A program made the position numbers and the translations under genes. This document shows positions 37,868 to 41,784 of a DNA stretch of 41,784 nucleotides, piece after piece (within the stretch, counting starts at the first letter, position 1; the number at the start of each line of letters is the position of its first letter). This DNA is from an uncultured Nitrososphaera sp. (lineage in GTDB: Archaea > Thermoproteota > Nitrososphaeria > Nitrososphaerales > Nitrososphaeraceae): assembly GCA_946480575.1 (NCBI GenBank), contig CAMLKF010000009.1, positions 1 to 41,784 of the forward strand, given 5' to 3'. The notes beneath the pieces are model-generated. The model saw only the letters and a list, made by a program, of their open reading frames with translations. It was not told the DNA's origin and searched no databases.

Positions 37868-38579
37868 AGTAAAGCTTAGCGAGATATTTACGAGCATCGA
37901 GGGAGAGGGCATATTCTTTGGCACCAAGACGATGTTTGTGAGGCTGGCAGGCTGCCCCTTAAAGTGCCACTGGTGCGACACCCCTTACGCGCTCCCGATG
38001 GACAGCGGCGCCGATCACTCCATTGACAAAGTAAAGGAGCTCATTTCAAGCGACCTCCAGCCAAACACCTATAAGGTCAATTTCACCGGAGGCGAGCCGC
38101 TGGTGCAACACGAAGCTGTGATAGAGCTTGCCAAGTTTGTCAGGCAGGAAAAAGGATTGCGCACATATCTCGAGTCTGCCTGCTACGACTCTGCCAAGTT
38201 TGCCAAGATGCTGCCCTACATTGACATCTGCAAAATAGAATTCAAGCTAAAGGACTCAAAAGTAGTGGATGAAAAGCACTATGGCAACTTGCTAAAGAAC
38301 GAGCTTGAGTGCCTAAAGCTGGCTGTCAGCAGCGGCAAAATGACCTACATCAAAGTAGTAGTAACAAATTCGTCAAGCCTTAAAGAATTCAAGGAACTGG
38401 TACATGGGGTGTTCAGCTTGGCGAGGCCAGCTGAGATAGCAGGATTTATAATACAGCCAAGTTACAAAGTAGATGAGCCAACATTGGAGAGGCTTTTTGG
38501 CTTTTATGACGCGGTCTATCCCCTGTACAGCGAAGTTCGCGTCGTGCCACAGCTACATAAGACAATAGGAATCAGGTAA
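37836..38579 (+). CDS. queE: 7-carboxy-7-deazaguanine synthase QueE (radical SAM)
   Basis: Radical-SAM ring contraction of 6-carboxytetrahydropterin to 7-carboxy-7-deazaguanine. The 247-residue product has VKLSEIFTSIEGEGIFFGTK, the cluster motif AGCPLKCHWCDTPYA (Cys-x3-Cys-x2-Cys) and NFTGGEPLVQHEAVIELAKF. The start ATG 37836 lies inside queC; about 11 residues precede the conserved core, so a slightly later start is possible. The gene continues the queC-queE-folE operon with a 10-base gap to folE. Confidence 0.95.
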   Translation: MRQKAAASANRVKLSEIFTSIEGEGIFFGTKTMFVRLAGCPLKCHWCDTPYALPMDSGADHSIDKVKELISSDLQPNTYKVNFTGGEPLVQHEAVIELAKFVRQEKGLRTYLESACYDSAKFAKMLPYIDICKIEFKLKDSKVVDEKHYGNLLKNELECLKLAVSSGKMTYIKVVVTNSSSLKEFKELVHGVFSLARPAEIAGFIIQPSYKVDEPTLERLFGFYDAVYPLYSEVRVVPQLHKTIGIR

Positions 38580-38589
38580 CAAGCAAGAA

Positions 38590-39174
38590 ATGACGACAGT
38601 AGACAAGGCAACAATGAACAAGAAAAAGATAGCCAAGCTGGTCAGAGAGCTTTTGATAGAGTTGGGTGAGAACCCGGACAGAGAAGGGCTTGTAGGCACC
38701 CCAAGCAGAATAGCTGATATGTACGAGGAGATTTTCGGCGGCTACAGGATGAACGCCGAGCTTGACATCAGCTTCAGCGAAGAAACTGACGCAATTATTG
38801 CAAAGGATATCCAGTTCTACAGCATGTGCGAGCACCACATGCTGCCGTTCTTTGGCAAGATCCATGTGGCGTACGTGCCCTCTGGCAAGGTGTTTGGTGT
38901 GTCAAAGCTGGTAAGGCTTGTTGAAAAGTATTCGCGCAGGCTCCAAATACAGGAGAGGCTCACAAAGCAGATAGCCGACGAGCTTCTCAGGATGGGAGTA
39001 AAAGGGGCGTTGGTCATTGCCGAAGGCGAGCACCTTTGCATGAAGATGCGCGGCGTCCGGAACAACAGCTCGATAGCGACTATAGCTCACCGCGGCATAA
39101 TGGACCAGAGGGAAGTGCGCGAGCATGTGCTTGCTCTTATCTACAGCCCCAAGTCCGAGATCGGCTCGGTCTAG
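38590..39174 (+). CDS. folE: GTP cyclohydrolase I
   Basis: Opens GTP to 7,8-dihydroneopterin triphosphate, the first step to preQ0 (and to pterins). The 194-residue product carries LGENPDREGLVGTPSRIADM, the zinc and active-site SMCEHHMLPFFGKIHVAYVP and HLCMKMRGVRNNSSIAT, all of the bacterial/eukaryal FolE type rather than the archaeal MptA type used by many euryarchaea. It is the third gene of the queC-queE-folE operon. A 6-carboxytetrahydropterin synthase (QueD), needed between FolE and QueE, is not in the window. An alternative internal start at the second Met (MNKKKIAKL) is possible. Confidence 0.96.
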   Translation: MTTVDKATMNKKKIAKLVRELLIELGENPDREGLVGTPSRIADMYEEIFGGYRMNAELDISFSEETDAIIAKDIQFYSMCEHHMLPFFGKIHVAYVPSGKVFGVSKLVRLVEKYSRRLQIQERLTKQIADELLRMGVKGALVIAEGEHLCMKMRGVRNNSSIATIAHRGIMDQREVREHVLALIYSPKSEIGSV

Positions 39175-39219
39175 CTAGCTTCAGTAGCCTCGGTCTCTGC
39201 CACTTCAATTTCTGTTTCT

Positions 39220-39725
39220 TCAGAGTCTTTTTCTTCTTGAGAGGAAGGGCAGGTGACGGCGTGTGTACTTGCCATCATACATCTCTATTATCTGCGGCAT
39301 GTAGAGGAAAAGCCAATAATAAGCCCACTCTGCTTATCGCCACGGCTGCAGTATAGCCGACAAGCCTTAAGTCTGGTCGCCGGTGCCGGCCACATCTGTA
39401 TGAAGCTGAGGACTATGACAAACGCCAGTGGGGTTCTGCATGCCGTCCACGCCCACTCTTTTATCCTGAAGGACATTGCGGCCATTCTGACAAGCGCAAG
39501 CCCGGCCGGCAGAGAACTGCCATGCCCGCGACCGTCGTCACCATTGTAGCCCTTATGTCGAGCCCCGACTGGAGATCAAGCTACTACCCGGCAACGGCGT
39601 ATAGAGCCGAGGCCTCCAAAGAGCATGATTTTACTCCTACAATAGTTGCAAGCCCGGTGATTATTATTATTATCATGTCTAGCGGTACGGCTATCCAGCC
39701 TGTAATTCCATGAGGTGCGTCCCCT
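39220..39725 (-). pseudogene. Decayed gene for a multi-spanning membrane protein
   Basis: Minus-strand translation from about 39725 gives GDAPHGITGWIAVPLDMIII and then ITGLATIVGVKSC, two tandem in-frame TAG codons, and GLDIRATMVTTVAGMAVL. A second frame gives RIKEWAWTACRTPLAFVIVL and SFIQMWPAPATR, and a third gives AEWAYYWLFLYMPQIIEMYD and GKYTRRHLPFLSRRKRL to a TGA at 39220-39222. The pieces look like consecutive hydrophobic helices and a basic cytoplasmic tail of one protein, broken by at least two frameshifts and two or more stops. No family is recognised. The stretch is the 600-base gap between folE and the zinc-ribbon gene. Confidence 0.6.
39660..39675. repeat. ATT trinucleotide run
   Basis: Five tandem TTA/ATT units inside the decayed membrane-protein gene, encoding consecutive Ile on the minus strand. 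Confidence 0.8.
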
Positions 39726-39790
39726 CAATACAAATAAAGTTGTAATAAGGTTAAGCTAGTAGCTTGCTTTTGCCGCTATATAATATAGCG

Positions 39791-39934
39791 TCAGACTGTG
39801 AAAATGACCTTTTTTATTTGCTTTTTGTCATAGAACGAGTCACATGAGGTGCAATTCCACCCTTCTATGTCGCCAAGGAGGGTCGTGACGACCCGCTCTG
39901 CCATGTCACCGCCACAGTCTGGACACCGAAACAT
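39791..39934 (-). CDS. Mini zinc-ribbon protein (47 residues)
   Basis: From ATG 39934 the product reads MFRCPDCGGDMAERVVTTLL, then GDIEGWNCTSCDSFYDKKQI and ends VIFTV. Two Cys-x2-Cys knuckles about 23 residues apart make a zinc ribbon. A longer frame extends upstream to 40039 but is rejected because it lacks similarity to anything and the knuckle sits right after the internal Met. Function unknown; such mini ribbons are common in archaea. It is divergent from the site-2 protease gene. Confidence 0.7.
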   Translation of the reverse strand: MFRCPDCGGDMAERVVTTLLGDIEGWNCTSCDSFYDKKQIKKVIFTV

Positions 39935-40062
39935 ACGCACTATGTATAGATGGTGGCAGGAATGATACTTAATGGATGATGTACGAATGTGTTGCAATGC
40001 AGCCAACAGCAGCGCAAAGATATAATCGCTATAAGACATGAAATGCAGCAGCCCTCATCGGC

Positions 40063-41334
40063 TTGTCGTTTCAGCTAGCCAAAGTTCACGGGATACCTGT
40101 ACGGCTGCACTTTACGCTAGTCATCGTGTTCTTTTTGATTGCATGGACTCTAGCAAGCAGTTTTATGCCGCAATACTTTCCCAACCTTACCACTGCGCAA
40201 TATTGGATAATGGGCGCGGCAGGAGCCGTCATCTTATTTGTCTCGGTATTCCTCCACGAATTGATGCACTCGGTTGTGGCCATGAGATATGGGATGAAGG
40301 TCAGGCAAATCGTTCTGTTTATCTTTGGCGGCGTGTCTGACATATCCGAGGATACCAAGGACTTTAGAAAGGAGTTCAATATCGCCATAGCAGGGCCGGC
40401 TGCCAGCTTTGCAATCGCCGCTGTGCTGGCAGCGCTATGGTGGTCCCTGTCTTGGATAATAGAGGATGATGCTGTTGCAGCAGGCGGAGTGCAGGCGGCA
40501 GGACAGGTCGTACAGGGTGTGCTGCTTTATGGCGCAATAACCAATGCGCTGCTCGGCGCGTTCAACCTCATACCAGCGTTTCCACTGGACGGCGGTAGGA
40601 TACTGCGCGCTGGCCTTGTCAGGTGGAAAAAGAGCTATGACGAAGCGACCAAGATAGCGGCCAGAGTCGGGATAGCGATATCGTACGGCTTTATGGGCAT
40701 TGGCTTTCTGGCCATGATCACTGGCGCGTTTATCAGCGGCGTGTGGATACTGCTTATAGGATGGTTTCTAAACAGCGGCGCGCAATCCTACCTTGCCCAG
40801 CACGAGCTGACAACGATGCTGGCAGGTGTGCGCCTCAGGGACATCATGAACACGAGGATCATAGCAGTGCCGCGCGACACCACGGTAGATGAGCTGCTAA
40901 AGAACTACTTTAGCGCCTACATGAAAAGCTCGTTCCCAGTGGTGGATTGTAACGACGGACGCCGGCGGCTTGCTGGGATGGTCACACTGAAAATGGCTCT
41001 CGGCATCCCTGATAACAGAAGGCAGCGGACAAGGACAGAAGAGGTGATGATCCCGGCAGGCGATCTGGTGGTGATGCAACTGGACAGGAAGGCAGATGAA
41101 GCGCTTATGGAGATGACGCGAACCCATACTGGCAAGGTGTTTGTATGCGATGTGGAGGGAACGCTGCTTGGTTTGGTAAGCAAGACAGACATCATGAACG
41201 TGGCAAGCGAGAGGCAGGATTACCAAAAAGAGATCCAAGGCCGCGGTGATGCGGCAGCAGAAGAAGAAGAAGAACTGCGGCGACGACGACGCAAGCCTGC
41301 ATCGGCGACCGATTCAACAACCGAAGCGGCATGA
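40063..41334 (+). CDS. Site-2 protease family (M50) membrane metalloprotease with CBS domains
   Basis: Intramembrane zinc protease of the SpoIVFB/S2P group, likely cleaving membrane-bound regulators. The 423-residue product starts at TTG 40063 (SFQLAKVHGIPVRLHFTLVI). Several membrane helices include the active-site FLHELMHSVVAMRYG (HELMH at residues 65-69) and the third zinc ligand in NLIPAFPLDGGR (Asp176). A C-terminal CBS pair follows (MNTRIIAVPRDTTVDELLKN, and HTGKVFVCDVEGTLLGLVSK), which usually senses adenine nucleotides, then a Glu/Arg-rich tail (EEEEELRRRRRK). A TATA-like GATATAATC at 40018-40026 lies 37 bases upstream. Substrate unknown. Confidence 0.93.
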   Translation: MSFQLAKVHGIPVRLHFTLVIVFFLIAWTLASSFMPQYFPNLTTAQYWIMGAAGAVILFVSVFLHELMHSVVAMRYGMKVRQIVLFIFGGVSDISEDTKDFRKEFNIAIAGPAASFAIAAVLAALWWSLSWIIEDDAVAAGGVQAAGQVVQGVLLYGAITNALLGAFNLIPAFPLDGGRILRAGLVRWKKSYDEATKIAARVGIAISYGFMGIGFLAMITGAFISGVWILLIGWFLNSGAQSYLAQHELTTMLAGVRLRDIMNTRIIAVPRDTTVDELLKNYFSAYMKSSFPVVDCNDGRRRLAGMVTLKMALGIPDNRRQRTRTEEVMIPAGDLVVMQLDRKADEALMEMTRTHTGKVFVCDVEGTLLGLVSKTDIMNVASERQDYQKEIQGRGDAAAEEEEELRRRRRKPASATDSTTEAA

Positions 41335-41472
41335 TGGGGAGGAGAACCCCCCTACTACTACTATAGTAATACACAACCAGTGTATGTGTTGTTGTTTTTA
41401 TCCTGTATATACGTCTCCTCTCTCTACAACGCATCACGAAACCCGTATAGCCGTTGTAGTGCAAGCAGCGTC

Positions 41473-41667
41473 ATGCCAGACGAGCTTGAAAAGGTGGCGT
41501 CAGACTTTGTCTGCCATGTCTGTGGCGCCATCTTTACGACCGAGCAGGACAGGAGGCAGCACCTGGAAAAAGAGATGCACTATGCCACTTCAAAAAAAGA
41601 CGCGGAAGTAGCAAAGGAGCAGACCGAGCTGAGCGAGAAGCACAGGCAGCCGTACGAGTCTCCGTAG
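41473..41667 (+). CDS. Small C2H2 zinc-finger protein (64 residues)
   Basis: From ATG 41473 the product is MPDELEKVASDFVCHVCGAI, followed by FTTEQDRRQHLEKEMHYATS and a charged tail ending YESP. Cys-x2-Cys and His-x5-His with the usual hydrophobic spacing make one C2H2 finger. An upstream in-frame extension to 41380 is less likely because it contains no recognisable feature and precedes a TATA-like CTGTATATACG near 41403-41413. It could bind nucleic acid or protein. Confidence 0.75.
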   Translation: MPDELEKVASDFVCHVCGAIFTTEQDRRQHLEKEMHYATSKKDAEVAKEQTELSEKHRQPYESP

Positions 41668-41748
41668 CAGTGTCGTCAGTTTTATAACGGATCTATATAT
41701 TCAAAGAAAAGATCTTTTAAGTTGATAATTAGACTAAGCTAAATTTGC

Positions 41749-41756
41749 TTTAAATA
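41749..41756 (+). promoter_or_regulatory. TATA box for a gene beyond the right edge
   Basis: TTTAAATA lies 28-35 bases from the window end; a transcript would start near 41780. The 117-base stretch after the C2H2 gene holds no other gene in the window. Confidence 0.45.
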
Positions 41757-41784
41757 CTCTGACAATATCCATCCCCCAGTTGTC

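Noticed and set aside
39935..40039. N-terminal extension of the mini zinc-ribbon protein
   Set aside because: No conserved feature lies in it, and it runs toward the promoter region of the divergent protease gene.

Overview
The window reads as a chromosomal segment of an ammonia-oxidising thaumarchaeon (Nitrososphaerota), most like soil-type Nitrososphaera. The evidence is an unsplit RNA polymerase subunit A gene next to an unsplit subunit B gene, archaeal-type ribosomal proteins, a PEFG-CTERM surface protein, a biotin-dependent acetyl/propionyl-CoA carboxylase as used in the 3-hydroxypropionate/4-hydroxybutyrate cycle, archaeal RFC, Kae1 and Bud32, and promoters with TATA boxes about 25-35 bases ahead of start codons, many of them TTG. 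The genus is an inference from gene content and style.

Layout. 1-2.8 kb (minus strand): ribosomal block uL18-uS5-uL30-uL15-secY, with secY running off the left edge. 2.9-9.1 kb: nickel-pincer cofactor locus, with mdh-larB on the minus strand facing a membrane-anchored His-containing protein, larC, larE and a cysteine desulfurase on the plus strand, then a peroxiredoxin. 9.2-11.9 kb: accessory stretch with a FkbM methyltransferase, a PRC-barrel-like small protein, a tiny C2H2 finger gene, a decayed cupredoxin-like gene and a sequon-rich membrane protein. 11.9-15.5 kb (minus): pccB-accC-accB. 15.5-18.5 kb (minus): unknown 374-residue protein, RfcL, a zinc protein and a short coiled-coil protein. 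18.8-19.2 kb: dihydrofolate reductase-like pseudogene. 19.3-28.7 kb (minus): rpoH-rpoB-rpoA-rpl30e-nusA-rps12-rps7. 28.9-29.8 kb: PEFG-CTERM surface protein. 29.8-39.2 kb: a tRNA-centred region with intron-containing tRNA-His, NIF3, TYW1, an XTP pyrophosphatase, Bud32, Kae1, a YchF-type GTPase, a cupin, QueC, QueE and FolE. 39.2-41.8 kb: a decayed membrane-protein gene, a zinc ribbon, a site-2 protease with CBS domains, a C2H2 protein and a promoter at the right edge.

How it works together. Most of the window is core information processing. LarB, LarC and LarE are the enzymes that build the nickel-pincer nucleotide, but no LarA enzyme that would use it lies here; mdh is probably co-transcribed with larB and a desulfurase with larE. 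Enzymes for t6A (Kae1, Bud32), wyosine (TYW1) and archaeosine precursor (FolE, QueE, QueC) lie within 10 kb. The accessory gaps hold four decayed genes and repeated AT-rich or AAC-type trinucleotide runs. The least understood intact material is the unknown gene coupled to rfcL and the membrane protein inside the Lar locus.
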